Shown: piece by piece, positions 44,100-53,978 of the stretch
Position numbering within the stretch: position 1 is the first letter of the stretch
Layout of the letters: each line of letters starts with the position of its first letter
Source of the DNA: Pseudolabrys taiwanensis
GTDB taxonomy: Bacteria > Pseudomonadota > Alphaproteobacteria > Rhizobiales > Xanthobacteraceae
Assembly (NCBI RefSeq): GCF_003367395.1
Contig: NZ_CP031417.1
Location: 1,674,001-1,738,000 of the forward strand
Length of the DNA: 64,000 nt
Direction: 5' to 3'
Made by a program: the position numbers and the translations under genes
The notes under the pieces: generated by a model
What the model saw: the letters and a program-made list of their open reading frames with translations, nothing else
Database searches by the model: none
Told to the model about the DNA's origin: nothing

Positions 44100-47000
44100 T
44101 CAGAACTTCACCATCAGCGCGCCCTTCAACATCTGATCGTAGGCGCCGGCGCCGAACTGGCCGCTATAGGTGATGCCGAGTTGCGCCGCGCGCGACAGCG
44201 CGAAATCGAGCCCGGCCTCGACGACCGCGGCGTCTCGCGCGATCGGCACGCCGGCGATTGTGAACGGCGAACTGCCGGCGAACGCGAAGGTGCTGACCGG
44301 CGTGGTATCGCCGAAAGCATGGCGCCAGCCGAGCGTGCCGCGTGCGGTGGCGTTGGCAGCGCCCCATGCGAAGGTGGTGGCACCGCGCAGGCCAAGCGTC
44401 GTGAACGTCGTGTCCGTCGTAGCGCTCGCGCTTGTAAGCGCCGCCGCGCCGCCGCTCTCCGTGAAACTGTCATTGCGGAAGCTGACGTAAGCAAGATTGG
44501 CGAAGGGCTCGTACGCGGCCTTGCCGTAACGAAAGCCGTAACCGAGTTCGCCGAACGCCTGCGCGGTGCCCGCCTCGTAGTCCGCCTTCAGGCTGTCGCT
44601 GAATCCGGGAAACGAGACCGACCGGCTGGTCGAGACGCGGTGCCACGTATAGGCGGTGCCCACGCGGAAGGCCAAGTCACCCCACTGCGTGCCGCCGTAC
44701 AAGCCGGCATAGTAGTTATCGCTGCTGCCGGAGGACGAGCGGTCCTTCGCGTTGAAGCTGGTGCGGCTATAGCCGCCGACAAGGCCGAGACGCGCCCGCC
44801 CGAAAGCGGGGCCATCGACGCCGAGCAGGAAGCCGCCGGTCGAGCGCGTCAGACTGGCGGCGTTGCCGTCGCCGTCCGAGCGTCCCCAGGAGCCGAAGCC
44901 AGTGCCCCACGCCACCAGCCCGGGGCTCGTCGCCGCGGGAGAACGTCCCTTCCCGTCCTCGTAGGCCATGGCCATGATGGCCGGCGCGGCGACGCTCTCG
45001 AATGCCGCGCGCACGCGATCGTTTACGGCGTTGCGGATATAGCGGCCGTCCTCGATCAAAGCCGTCTTCGCGGATGCATGAACCTCGCCGGAGAGCAGAT
45101 CGAAGGCCGCCCGCGCCTGGTCTGCCGACAGATTCAAGACGGCATTGTAAAGCGGATTGCCGGTGCTGAGCGTATCGATGCCATTGCCCGTGGCCACCTG
45201 GTTCGGCGTGACGCCGATGGTGCCGAAACCGCGTGAGTCGCGGATCAAGGTCAGGAATACGTTGTTGGCGTCATAGCTCAGCGATGGAACGAGGAAAGCG
45301 AGATTGGACGTTACGGTGCCGAATGCGCCTGTGACTCCGCCGTTCGCCGTCAGGATCGTGTATTGCGTCGACGGCGAATAATTGCCGACCCCGGCGAGCA
45401 CCTGCACCGTGGCGCCGTTGAGCGTCGCCGTGCCTGTGGCATTGATCCGATCCGCCTGTCCGCTGGCGTTGGCTTCGACTTGATAGATCGCCCCCGGCGC
45501 AAAGGCGATGCTGCCCGCGACGTTCAGCGTGCCGATGGAATTCCCCGGCGCGATGGTGCCGTATACGGCGACGTCGCCGATCGTTCCGCTACCCTGCAGC
45601 CGGCCGCCGCTCATTACATCGATCGTGCCGCCGAGCGCACCGTTGACCACCAGCGTGCCACCGGAAATCCAGGTCGTGCCGGCGAAGTTGCTGGAGTCCG
45701 CCGTCAGGATCGTCGTGCCGGCGAGCTGCTTGATGGTGCCGAGACCATCGATGATCGGCGCGAAGGTGTAGTTCGTGCTGGTGTGGTTGAATTCGAGGCT
45801 GGCCCCGGACGTTGCGAGGTTCACTTGCGAGGCATTCAACGTGCCCGGCGCGGCGGGCGGTTGATACCCGGGCCAGAATTCTTGACCACCGATGGTGATG
45901 ACGCCGACAGAGGCGGCATTCTGGGCGACCTGCACCGTGCCGGTGCCGCCCATCACCGTGACGGCAGCGCCGTCCGAAATAATCAGACGTCCCTGGGCGA
46001 CATTGGCGCCATCGCCGGCGACGAAAAGGTCACCCGTGGTGATGCTCAGAGAAGAGCCGGCGCCGTGTACGTCGATAAAGCCTTGCGCCCCGTTACCAAA
46101 ACCGATCACCGTGTCGCCGCCGGAAATAACCCGGCCACCGTCTGCAATATCGAGGGAGCCCGTGCCGGCGCCAGTCAAGCCCGCCCCGACCACCAGCGCG
46201 AAATCCGACTGCAGCAGAGAATTGGGGCCGGCGACATTGACCGACCCAAGACCACTCCCGGCCCCGATCAGGGCCAAGCCGGCGTGAACGGTCGCGCCGC
46301 CGGAAATCGTCAGGTTCGCGCCACCTGCATCTCCGACGGTCAATTCGTTTGTTACGGTCCAGTTCGATCCAGCACCGTCGACCGTGACGAAGGCGCTCGA
46401 TCCGGCAGCAGCGCCCATCGTTGCGCGGGTCGACGTCATCGTGGCGCCCTGAAGCACATTCAGGTGGCCCCAACCGCCGACGTCGTTGCCGATCGCCGTT
46501 ATCCCGGTCTGCAGCAGCGAGCCCGCGCCCGTCACCGTTACTGTCCCGGTCGACCGTTCGCCGATGGACGTTGCATCGAGATAGGCGCTCGAGCCGCCAG
46601 CGATTGTCAGGGTGCCGGTGCCGTCGAGGCCGATCACTGTCGTGCCGCTGGTCCCGGTCCACTGCGATGCGCCATCCAGCGTCAAGATGCCGGTCCCGTT
46701 CTGACCGAGAATCAGCCCGCCGCTGCCGAAAGCTGATCCACCGCCAACGGTCACCTCGCCGCGGCCGGCGACGCCAATCGTGACAAGACCCGCATTATTC
46801 CAGATCGATGAGTTGGATAAGGAAACCTCACCGCGGCCGGTGACTTCGACGCCAACGGAAGCCGTGTTTCCGGTGACCACGCCCAGCGAGAGGTTCAACA
46901 CGCCATGGCCGAAATTACCGATGAGCAGCGAAGACCCCGCGCCCCAAGAGGCGGTGTCGATCGGCGGAGCGCCGGTGAGATCGACCGTGCCGGACGATCC

Positions 47001-47291
47001 GGCGAGATTGCCGATGATGCCCGACGTGCTGCCGACGATGCCGCCGGCGCCGATTGACAGAGACCCCACTCCGGTGTCGCCGACGGTGAGCTGACCGCCG
47101 ACGGTCCACGGCGACGCCTGCGTCCCAGGAACGGTTTCAGAGGCACCGCCGTCGATCACCGCCTGCGCCGCTGCCGGCTGCGTCAGCACCAGAACCGACA
47201 ACAACGCCGTCGTCGCCAGCAAAGCCAAGCGGATACGAAACGCGCCCCCGCCTGCCCGGCAAGCAACTGCATCTGAATTAACTCGCAACAT
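44100..47291 (-). CDS. autotransporter with beta-helix passenger
   Basis: The 1063-residue protein has an extended signal peptide (about 1-43, ending AAAQA), then a passenger of repeating Gly/Ser/Thr strands (about 45-560) with recurring blocks such as GSLSIGAGG, GTLTIAGGS, GHLNVLQGA and GANLTISGG. A pre-barrel segment follows (GDVAVYGTIAPGNSIGTLNVAGS, about 590-690), then linker and beta-barrel (about 790-1063) ending LMVKF with the C-terminal Phe that BAM recognises. It probably acts in adhesion or surface structure. Two AraC regulators lie just upstream. Confidence 0.92.
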   Translation of the reverse strand: MLRVNSDAVACRAGGGAFRIRLALLATTALLSVLVLTQPAAAQAVIDGGASETVPGTQASPWTVGGQLTVGDTGVGSLSIGAGGIVGSTSGIIGNLAGSSGTVDLTGAPPIDTASWGAGSSLLIGNFGHGVLNLSLGVVTGNTASVGVEVTGRGEVSLSNSSIWNNAGLVTIGVAGRGEVTVGGGSAFGSGGLILGQNGTGILTLDGASQWTGTSGTTVIGLDGTGTLTIAGGSSAYLDATSIGERSTGTVTVTGAGSLLQTGITAIGNDVGGWGHLNVLQGATMTSTRATMGAAAGSSAFVTVDGAGSNWTVTNELTVGDAGGANLTISGGATVHAGLALIGAGSGLGSVNVAGPNSLLQSDFALVVGAGLTGAGTGSLDIADGGRVISGGDTVIGFGNGAQGFIDVHGAGSSLSITTGDLFVAGDGANVAQGRLIISDGAAVTVMGGTGTVQVAQNAASVGVITIGGQEFWPGYQPPAAPGTLNASQVNLATSGASLEFNHTSTNYTFAPIIDGLGTIKQLAGTTILTADSSNFAGTTWISGGTLVVNGALGGTIDVMSGGRLQGSGTIGDVAVYGTIAPGNSIGTLNVAGSIAFAPGAIYQVEANASGQADRINATGTATLNGATVQVLAGVGNYSPSTQYTILTANGGVTGAFGTVTSNLAFLVPSLSYDANNVFLTLIRDSRGFGTIGVTPNQVATGNGIDTLSTGNPLYNAVLNLSADQARAAFDLLSGEVHASAKTALIEDGRYIRNAVNDRVRAAFESVAAPAIMAMAYEDGKGRSPAATSPGLVAWGTGFGSWGRSDGDGNAASLTRSTGGFLLGVDGPAFGRARLGLVGGYSRTSFNAKDRSSSGSSDNYYAGLYGGTQWGDLAFRVGTAYTWHRVSTSRSVSFPGFSDSLKADYEAGTAQAFGELGYGFRYGKAAYEPFANLAYVSFRNDSFTESGGAAALTSASATTDTTFTTLGLRGATTFAWGAANATARGTLGWRHAFGDTTPVSTFAFAGSSPFTIAGVPIARDAAVVEAGLDFALSRAAQLGITYSGQFGAGAYDQMLKGALMVKF

Positions 47292-47448
47292 CGTGCCCCC
47301 AAATCGCGCGGCGAATCCGACCGTTGGGGCAAATTAAGAAACCGCAACGCACGCGGCTTGGGCTGCACGACGCAGTCGTTTGGGCCGGGCGGCACGTGGC
47401 GGCAAAAGTGCGCGATGTTGCTGCCCCGCCACATGCTCTCGAGGACGA

Positions 47449-48573
47449 TCAATCGCTACCGGCACGAAAATTGTCGTCGCCTTGTGCGGCGCGGGCCCGG
47501 ACATCCGACGGCGTCGCGCCGAAGCGGCGACGAAAGCTGTGATTAAAATGCGAGAGATCGCCAAAGCCGCATTTGTAAGCGATATCGCCGATGGGCAGAG
47601 CCGCGGCCGCGGTCAGCATGACGTAGGCGCGGCGCAGTCGCTGTTCGCGCACGAAATCGGTGAACGTCGTGTGGTCGCCACCGAACAGGTCGCGGATATA
47701 GCGCGGCGAGATGCCGTGGCGCGCCGCGATGGCATCGACCGTGAGCCCTGGGCGTGCCAGATGGGCAAGAACATCGGCTTTCACCGCCAGAAGCCGCGCC
47801 GCCCGCACGCCACCTCTTGCCGCGATTTCGGCCGCGTCGCGGGTCGCTCCGAGCGCAAGCGCGGCAAGGTCGTGGATATGCGCCGCGCTTGTCGCAACAA
47901 GGTCCGCCGGCATCGGCTCTTGCCGGCTCTGCAGCACGTCGACATAGCCGAGCAAGAGACGCAACGCCTCGGACTGTGCCGGCAATGGCCGCATCAACAT
48001 CTTGTCGATATCCGCGACGATCGCGCCCAGACTGCGCCGGCTGAACGAAAGCGTCAGCAAATCCATGGCGACGGGATTGCGCGAATATCCCGTGGTGGCG
48101 TTGGACCACAGATAGGCGCCGCCATCGCCGATGAACACTTCGCGGTTGTTCTGCGCGGCAACCATCTGTCCGCGCCGCATGACGGCGAGGATGAAGTTGT
48201 CGTCGCCGTCGGCGACCAAAGGTTTGGTCCGATGAACGATCGCGGCTGACGCGGACGATGACCGGATCGTCACATCCGGCAGGACATGCACGACGGACTC
48301 GCTGCGGAACGGCGCATCGCCGAGCGGTTCGAGATCAACCTTGACGACGGACCGGGCAAACAGATCCCGCCACATCGGGATCCGGTCCTTTTCGCGGATG
48401 TCGTCGGTCGAAAACCGGAAGACGCGGCCATCGGCTTTCACGGACACCGCAATCGCTTTCCATACCAGGAGGTAACGAAGCGTATGCGGCAGGGCGCGAA
48501 ACGTCTTGGGCCAAACGGCAGATGACTTGGTCTTAAAGGCAGACGGTTTGGACTGAGCGGCAAAGTCTTTCAC
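47449..48573 (-). CDS. AraC family transcriptional regulator
   Basis: The 374-residue protein has an N-terminal AraC-binding-like domain (FRFSTDDIREKDRIPMWRDLF onward, about 53-230) and a C-terminal double helix-turn-helix (about 270-360), with IAARHGISPRYIRDLF and IGDIAYKCGFGDLSHFNHSFRRRFGATPSDVR. The start is GTG 48573, though the conserved part begins near residue 50 and a GTG at 48447 is an alternative. It probably regulates the autotransporter 157 bp downstream on the same strand. It is a paralogue of the broken divergent gene. Confidence 0.88.
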   Translation of the reverse strand: MKDFAAQSKPSAFKTKSSAVWPKTFRALPHTLRYLLVWKAIAVSVKADGRVFRFSTDDIREKDRIPMWRDLFARSVVKVDLEPLGDAPFRSESVVHVLPDVTIRSSSASAAIVHRTKPLVADGDDNFILAVMRRGQMVAAQNNREVFIGDGGAYLWSNATTGYSRNPVAMDLLTLSFSRRSLGAIVADIDKMLMRPLPAQSEALRLLLGYVDVLQSRQEPMPADLVATSAAHIHDLAALALGATRDAAEIAARGGVRAARLLAVKADVLAHLARPGLTVDAIAARHGISPRYIRDLFGGDHTTFTDFVREQRLRRAYVMLTAAAALPIGDIAYKCGFGDLSHFNHSFRRRFGATPSDVRARAAQGDDNFRAGSD

Positions 48574-48635
48574 ATCGACTTACCGGAATACTTCTGGGAT
48601 AATCACCACGCCGGAAACTCAAGAAGGGGCGGCTC

Positions 48636-49627
48636 TTGAGCAACGACATCGTGAACTTGCGGCTGCGGAGCGCCGATTTCACCGGCGCTGACTCGGTCGA
48701 AGCCTTTCGTGAAGTCTATGGCCGCGCGATCATGCGGCTCGAGATCGACCCATCGCCGGATCATCCGCTCGAGGTCGACTTCACCATCAAAGCAGTGCCG
48801 GGTTTTTCGTTCGCCACCGGTACGATGTCGCCCACGGTAAATCGCCATCCGCCATCCTTGATCGACAGCGACGACATCGTGCTGGTCTATGCGCCGGAGG
48901 GATGCGGCACGATCAGTCAGATGGGCCGTGAGACGCAAATCGCCGGCGGCGCCGCCACCTTCGCGTCCGACGCCGAAGCGGGTGTTTTCCAAGGGCATAG
49001 CCCCGCCAAGCTCTACAACTTCCGCTTCACGCGAAAGATGCTGAGCGGCATGCTCGTCGACATCGACGCGGCCATCGCCCGGCCGATCGCCCCGGGCAAC
49101 ACCGCTCTGTGGCTACTGACGCGTTATGCCAGCGTCATGAGCGATCTCGATGCCTTGGCGACGCCGGCGTTGCGCAGCACGATCGTCACTCACATGCACG
49201 ACTTGGCGGCGCTGCTGCTCGGGCCGGGCCCGGACGGCATCCACGTCGCCGGCCGGCGCGGCGTGCGCGCGGCGTGCGCGCGGCGCAGTTGCGCGCGATC
49301 CAACAGGACATCAAAAGAAACCTCACGTCGCGCGACCTGACGCCGGAAAGCGTGGCGCGGCGTCATGCCGTCTCGGCGCGCACGCTGCGCGACATGTTCA
49401 AGAACGAAGCGACGACGTTCACCGATTACGTGCTCGAGCAGCGGCTGGCGCTCGCGCATCGCATGCTATGCAGCCGTCTCTACGATCACCTGACGATCAG
49501 CGCGATCGCATTCGATTCCGGCTTCGGCGACATCTCGTATTTCAATCATGCGTTCCGCCGCCGTTACGGCGCGACGCCTTCCGACACCCGCAACGCGGTT
49601 CCGCGCGCGGATGACGTTCCGGGCTGA
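48636..49627 (+). pseudogene. AraC family regulator, frameshifted by an 11-bp duplication
   Basis: The first frame (TTG 48636, good AAGAAGGGG ribosome site) encodes the AraC-binding domain to about residue 208, then shifts and ends at a TGA near 49338. The rest of the protein, with the double HTH (VARRHAVSARTLRDMF and ISAIAFDSGFGDISYFNHAFRRRYGATPSDTR), continues in another frame to 49627. The break coincides with the tandem repeat at 49260-49281. With one copy the reading continues GVRAAQLRAIQQDIKRN, collinear with the paralogue's GGVRAARLLAVKADVL. The intact protein would have about 326 residues. Confidence 0.85.
49260..49281 (+). repeat. 11-bp perfect tandem duplication (frameshift site)
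   Basis: GGCGTGCGCGC occurs twice in a row (49260-49270 and 49271-49281). Eleven bases shift the frame by two; removing one copy restores the AraC coding frame exactly. It could be a recent replication-slippage event, a slippage-prone reversible switch, or an assembly error in GC-rich sequence. Confidence 0.9.
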
Positions 49628-49644
49628 ACACCAAGCCGCTTGAG

Positions 49645-50271
49645 TTACTGCACGTAGACCCGCTCGGTCTCATGCGCGGCCGACCGGGCGCGCTTGGGCT
49701 TCTTCGCCGGCGCCCTTGGCTTCTGCTGCTCCGGCACCATGTCGATCGTCTTCAGCCGGCCGGACGTGAAGGTATAGATGCCTGGCCACGGCCCACTGGC
49801 GTAAGTGAGCACGACCTTGCGCTCGCCGCTCGCATCGGCGCCGATCGATACGTTGCCGGGCTGGCCGGCGCGGCGCACCGCCTGGCATTCCGACATGCCG
49901 AGCGCGATGCCCCCCATCACCTGCGGCGCGGCGGGCGCGCCGACACCGTCCGGTTGCAACCGATCAGGCACCGCTCCGGCGGCCGGCGGCGGCGGCGCAG
50001 CCGCTGCCTGTGCCGCGTCGGCGGACGGCGGGGCGCAGCTGCCGTCGGCATTCACGAGATCTTCCGGGCCCACCGGACCCGACGGGCCCAGCGACACATT
50101 GGCGCTGCTGGGCCGCGCCCAATCCGGCTTGGCGAACACGTCCATCGGCTTCGAGAACAAGCCGCCTTCGTTCTTGCTATCGAGAAAATTCGAACTGCCC
50201 GAGCAGCCGGCGACGGAGATGCCGGCGGCGCAAACGAGCGCGATATGCAGTGGCAGGCGGCGCAAAGGCAA
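49645..50271 (-). CDS. proline/alanine-rich lipoprotein, hypothetical
   Basis: The 208-residue protein has a signal peptide with lipobox ISVAGC (Cys about 23). A disordered Pro/Ala segment follows (about 85-115), then a compact domain with GIALGMSECQAVRRAGQPGNVSIG, YASGPWPGIYTFTSGRL and a basic tail. The GMSECxxVRxxGxP stretch resembles small SmpA/BamE-like periplasmic domains, but this is inference. The start is TTG 50271, with GGGGGAA 6 bases upstream. Confidence 0.75.
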   Translation of the reverse strand: MPLRRLPLHIALVCAAGISVAGCSGSSNFLDSKNEGGLFSKPMDVFAKPDWARPSSANVSLGPSGPVGPEDLVNADGSCAPPSADAAQAAAAPPPPAAGAVPDRLQPDGVGAPAAPQVMGGIALGMSECQAVRRAGQPGNVSIGADASGERKVVLTYASGPWPGIYTFTSGRLKTIDMVPEQQKPRAPAKKPKRARSAAHETERVYVQ

Positions 50272-50353
50272 CGCGGTTCCCCCAGAGGAAGGTCTATCTG
50301 TTTGTCCTTATGACAAATTTTGCGTCATCAGCAAGGCATGAGGCAAGAGCCCA

Positions 50354-50806
50354 TCAGGCCTTCTTGACCCAGCGGCCGTTCTCGTCGGGCTGCCAGTAGG
50401 TGGCCTCGAAGCCCCTCGCCTTCGCCTGCGTCCATTGTCCGCGGGCGGCGGCAACGGCATCGTCGTCTTCGCCGTCGAAGATCAGCACAAGGCGCTGATA
50501 GCTGTCGGCATCCGCCGGCATCAGCGCACCTTCGATCAGAAAGCGCACGCTCGCGGCGTTCGGATTGCCCTCGTTGACCGTCAGCAGCACGGGCTGCGCC
50601 GACGCTTCCGGTTCGCGCCACGTGCCGTGCGGCAAAAAGCCGTCGTCACGATAAGTCCACAAATGCGCGTCGAGCGCATCGATGCGCTCTTCCGACGCAC
50701 CCTGCACCGCGACACGCCAGCCGCGCTCGAGCGACTTCTCGAGCAGCGTCGGCAGCACGTTCTCCGGCTTCTGGCCTTGCAGGTGGTAGAAGAGAACTTC
50801 GGTCAT
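50354..50806 (-). CDS. holC: DNA polymerase III chi subunit
   Basis: The 150-residue HolC protein starts EVLFYHLQGQKPENVLPTLLEKSLERGWRV, and has IDALDAHLWTYRDDGFLPHG and VFDGEDDDAVAAAR. Chi links the clamp loader to SSB during replication. It lies 88 bp downstream of pepA on the same strand, a pairing that also occurs in E. coli (pepA-holC). Confidence 0.93.
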   Translation of the reverse strand: MTEVLFYHLQGQKPENVLPTLLEKSLERGWRVAVQGASEERIDALDAHLWTYRDDGFLPHGTWREPEASAQPVLLTVNEGNPNAASVRFLIEGALMPADADSYQRLVLIFDGEDDDAVAAARGQWTQAKARGFEATYWQPDENGRWVKKA

Positions 50807-50894
50807 CGAAACAACGGCTATGATCTGAGCCAGTCAGCCATCCTGTGAGAATGCGGCGCCGAGATCGCGCCGCGTACGAAGAATGCGGACGATC

Positions 50895-52397
50895 TCACTT
50901 CTCGTAGTAGTCGGCCACAAGCTGATCCAGCATGCGCACGCCCCAGCCCGAGCCCCAGCTCTTGTTGATGTCGCTCTGACGCGAGTCGAAGCCGGTGCCG
51001 GCGATGTCGAGATGCGCCCACGGCGTCTTGTCATCGACGAAGCGCTTGATGAATTGCGCCGCGGTGATCGCGCCGCCCCAGCGCGAGCCACCGGTGTTCT
51101 TCATGTCGGCGAACTTGCTGTCGATCATCTTGTCGTATTCGGGCCCGAGCGGCATGCGCCAGACCTTCTCGCCGGTCGCCTCGCCGACCTTGGCCAGTTG
51201 CTCGGCGAGTTCGTCGTTGTTGGCGAACAGACCGGCATATTCCTGGCCCAGCGCAACGATGATCGCACCGGTGAGCGTCGCGAGATCGACGATGAACTTC
51301 GGCTTGAAGCGCTGCTGGGCGTACCAGATGACGTCGCCGAGCACGAGGCGGCCTTCGGCGTCGGTGTTGATGATCTCGATGGTCTGCCCCGACATCGATT
51401 TCACGATGTCGCCCGGGCGCTGCGCGTTGCCGTCAGGCATGTTCTCGACAAGGCCGATGATGCCAACGGCATTGACCTTCGCCTTGCGGCCGGCAAGCGC
51501 CTGCATCAGGCCGGTGACGCAAGCGGCGCCGCCCATGTCGCCTTTCATATCTTCCATGCCGGCGGCCGGCTTGATCGAGATGCCGCCGGTGTCGAAGCAC
51601 ACACCCTTGCCGATGAAGGCAACCGGAGCCTCGCCCTTGCGGCCGCCGTTCCAGCGCATCACCACGACGCGGCTCTCGCGCGTGGAGCCCTGGCCGACGC
51701 CGAGCAGCGCGTTCATGCCGAGCTTCTTCAGCGCCGCGAGGTTGAGCACCTCGACCGTGACGCCGCTCTTCTTCAAGGCCTGCGCACGGCGGGCGAACTC
51801 CTCCGGAAAGAGGACATTGGCCGGCTCATTGACGAGGTCGCGCGCCAGCAGCACGCCGCCGACCACCGCCTCGCGCGGCGCATAGGCCTTACGGGCTGTA
51901 GCGACATCGCCAACGGCGACCGTGACGGTGCGTTTCTCGGCTGGCTTCTCGTCTTCCTTGCGTTTCGTCTTGTAACGGTCGAAGGCGTAGGCTCGCAGCC
52001 GAACGCCTTCGGCGAGTTCCGCGGCCTGCTCCGGCTTCATCGGCCCGGACGGCAATTCGGCGAACACGACGGCCTCGGCCTCCTTTGCCCGCACCTTGCC
52101 CATCGCGACGCCGCCGAGCTTCACGAAGTCCCGCGGCTTCAAATCGGCTGCTTTGCCGACGCCGAGGACGACCAAGCGCGACGCCTTGAGCCCCTCGGGC
52201 ACGACGAGCTCGAGCGCGGCCCCGCTCTTGCCGGTGAAAGCCTCCGCCTTGGCGGCGCGGCTGACGAGGTCGGCCGCCGCCCCGAGGGCCTTCCGCGTGG
52301 CGGGCCCGAATTTCAACCCATCGTCACAGAAGACGATGAAAGTGCCCCGGGCCGGAGCGGCGAAGGGGCCAAATCCGAGCTTCAGGACGTCGGTCAT
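50895..52397 (-). CDS. pepA: leucyl aminopeptidase (M17)
   Basis: The 500-residue M17 peptidase has an N-terminal regulatory domain (to about 180) and a catalytic domain with two-metal ligands: [15 protein letters not shown] (Lys, Asp), DMGGAACV, and the signature [10 protein letters not shown]. It removes N-terminal residues, preferring Leu, and works as a hexamer. E. coli PepA also binds DNA in Xer recombination, but that role cannot be inferred here. Confidence 0.95.
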   Translation of the reverse strand: MTDVLKLGFGPFAAPARGTFIVFCDDGLKFGPATRKALGAAADLVSRAAKAEAFTGKSGAALELVVPEGLKASRLVVLGVGKAADLKPRDFVKLGGVAMGKVRAKEAEAVVFAELPSGPMKPEQAAELAEGVRLRAYAFDRYKTKRKEDEKPAEKRTVTVAVGDVATARKAYAPREAVVGGVLLARDLVNEPANVLFPEEFARRAQALKKSGVTVEVLNLAALKKLGMNALLGVGQGSTRESRVVVMRWNGGRKGEAPVAFIGKGVCFDTGGISIKPAAGMEDMKGDMGGAACVTGLMQALAGRKAKVNAVGIIGLVENMPDGNAQRPGDIVKSMSGQTIEIINTDAEGRLVLGDVIWYAQQRFKPKFIVDLATLTGAIIVALGQEYAGLFANNDELAEQLAKVGEATGEKVWRMPLGPEYDKMIDSKFADMKNTGGSRWGGAITAAQFIKRFVDDKTPWAHLDIAGTGFDSRQSDINKSWGSGWGVRMLDQLVADYYEK

Positions 52398-52806
52398 GTG
52401 CTGTGTTCCTTGAAACGGTGGGACGTGCCGGCACGGACGTGCCGCAGGCAGGCGGTAAGCCCCATATGGACCCGCCCCGGGCGCGCTGCAAAGCCTTCCA
52501 CGGAGCCGTTCGTGCCCTGTTCACAACTCACGGCCGCCGGCCGTCGGTAGCCTTTGCGGCCGGCCGCCTTAGTTGCCTTGCCAGAATCGTCGCCGGCAGG
52601 CACGGAGTTAGACTAACATGCGATCCGGCCTTAACTTTTTGTTATGCATGTTTTCCTTGCCTCTGCCTTCGCCCAGCCATTTTGTGGACGGATCAAGGTA
52701 AACGGTAACGGGGGCCGTGTTTACGATAATGCGCGCTGCGCGATGGCGAGGGGACGCCAGGCGCCGCGTCTGACATGGGCCTGAATTCGGGGACGTGACG
52801 CCGCGG
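52398..52806. other. divergent intergenic region pepA / lptF
   Basis: This 409-bp gap has no convincing gene. Features seen: GC-rich inverted motifs near 52426-52445 (GACGTGCCGGCACG), an AT-richer zone at 52635-52700, and GATAAT at 52725-52730, which could be the -10 of the lptF operon, with no good -35 at 17 bp. An in-frame GTG at 52795 precedes the lptF ATG. Confidence 0.35.
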
Positions 52807-53970
52807 ATGGATTCGATCAGCCGATATATATTTCGGACGACGTTCAGCGCGTTTGCGATCGTGCTGCTCAGCCTGACCGCGGTGATCTGGGTGACCCAGG
52901 CGCTCCGCGACATCGACATTATGACGAGCCAGGGCCAGACGATTCTGGTCTTCATCGGCATCACCGGGCTGATCATTCCCCTGCTCGTTCTGGTGATCGC
53001 ACCGATCGCGCTGCTGATCGCGGTCGCCCACTCCCTGAACAAGCTGTCGACCGACTCCGAAATCATCGTGATGAACGCGGCAGGCATGTCGCCGTGGATC
53101 CTTTTCCGCGCGTTCCTCAATGTGGCGATCGTGGTTTCCATTCTGGTGGCATCGATCAGCGCCTACTTCGCGCCCAAGGGGCTGCGAATGTTGCGCGACT
53201 GGCTCACCGAGGTGCGCGCCAACGTTGTCAGCACCATCGTGCAGCCCGGCCGGTTCACCTCGATGGAGTCCGGGGTCACCATTCACATCCGCGAGCGCCG
53301 CACCAACGGGCAGCTGGTCGGCATCTTCCTCGACGATCGCCGCAATCCGAAGGAGCGCCTCACGGTCATCGCCGACACCGGCGACCTGATCGACAACGAC
53401 AAGGGTACGTTCCTTGTGTTGCAGCAGGGCATGATCCAGCGGCACGAGGTCGGTCAACGCGACCCGAGCATGGTCGTGTTCGACCGCTATGCCTTCGACC
53501 TGTCGCAGTTTGCGGGCGGCCAGCAGGCGGTCAAATATTCAATCCGCGAGCGCTATATCTGGCAGCTGTTGTGGCCCGACCCGAACGATCAATTCTACAT
53601 AGAGCAGCCGGGGCAATTCCGCGCCGAGTTGCATGACCGGCTGGTCGCCCCGCTTTATCCGCTGGCCTTCACGGTGATCGCCTTCGCCTATCTCGGGGCG
53701 CCGCGCACCACGCGGCAGAGCCGCACGATGTCGATGGTCGGTGCCGTTGCCGGCGTCGGACTGCTGCGGCTGATCGGCTTCACCTCGACCGTGTTCGGCG
53801 CCAACCTGCCTTGGCTTCTGGTCTTGCAATACGTCGCCATCCTGGCCGCTTTCGTCGCCGGCTTCTTCGTGATCCGTCGCGGCCTGATCATCGAACCGCC
53901 AGCGTTTCTTACTAATGCCATCGCCGCGATCACCGAGCGGCTGTCGCGGCGTTTCGCTCCGCAGCAGTGA
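52807..53970 (+). CDS. lptF: LPS export permease LptF
   Basis: The 387-residue YjgP/YjgQ-family protein has three N-terminal TM helices, a periplasmic jelly-roll (about 130-275), then three C-terminal TM helices (FTVIAFAYLGAPR, GLLRLIGFTSTVFG, AILAAFVAGFFVI). With LptG and ATPase LptB it extracts LPS from the inner membrane. ATG 52807 is preferred, with GTG 52795 as the alternative. It is first in the envelope operon, and lptG follows after 8 bp. Confidence 0.94.
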   Translation: MDSISRYIFRTTFSAFAIVLLSLTAVIWVTQALRDIDIMTSQGQTILVFIGITGLIIPLLVLVIAPIALLIAVAHSLNKLSTDSEIIVMNAAGMSPWILFRAFLNVAIVVSILVASISAYFAPKGLRMLRDWLTEVRANVVSTIVQPGRFTSMESGVTIHIRERRTNGQLVGIFLDDRRNPKERLTVIADTGDLIDNDKGTFLVLQQGMIQRHEVGQRDPSMVVFDRYAFDLSQFAGGQQAVKYSIRERYIWQLLWPDPNDQFYIEQPGQFRAELHDRLVAPLYPLAFTVIAFAYLGAPRTTRQSRTMSMVGAVAGVGLLRLIGFTSTVFGANLPWLLVLQYVAILAAFVAGFFVIRRGLIIEPPAFLTNAIAAITERLSRRFAPQQ

Positions 53971-53978
53971 TGTGACCT

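Noticed and set aside
44181..46736. Long plus-strand frames over the autotransporter gene
   Set aside because: They are antisense frames of a Gly/Ser-rich coding sequence with no starts or domains of their own.
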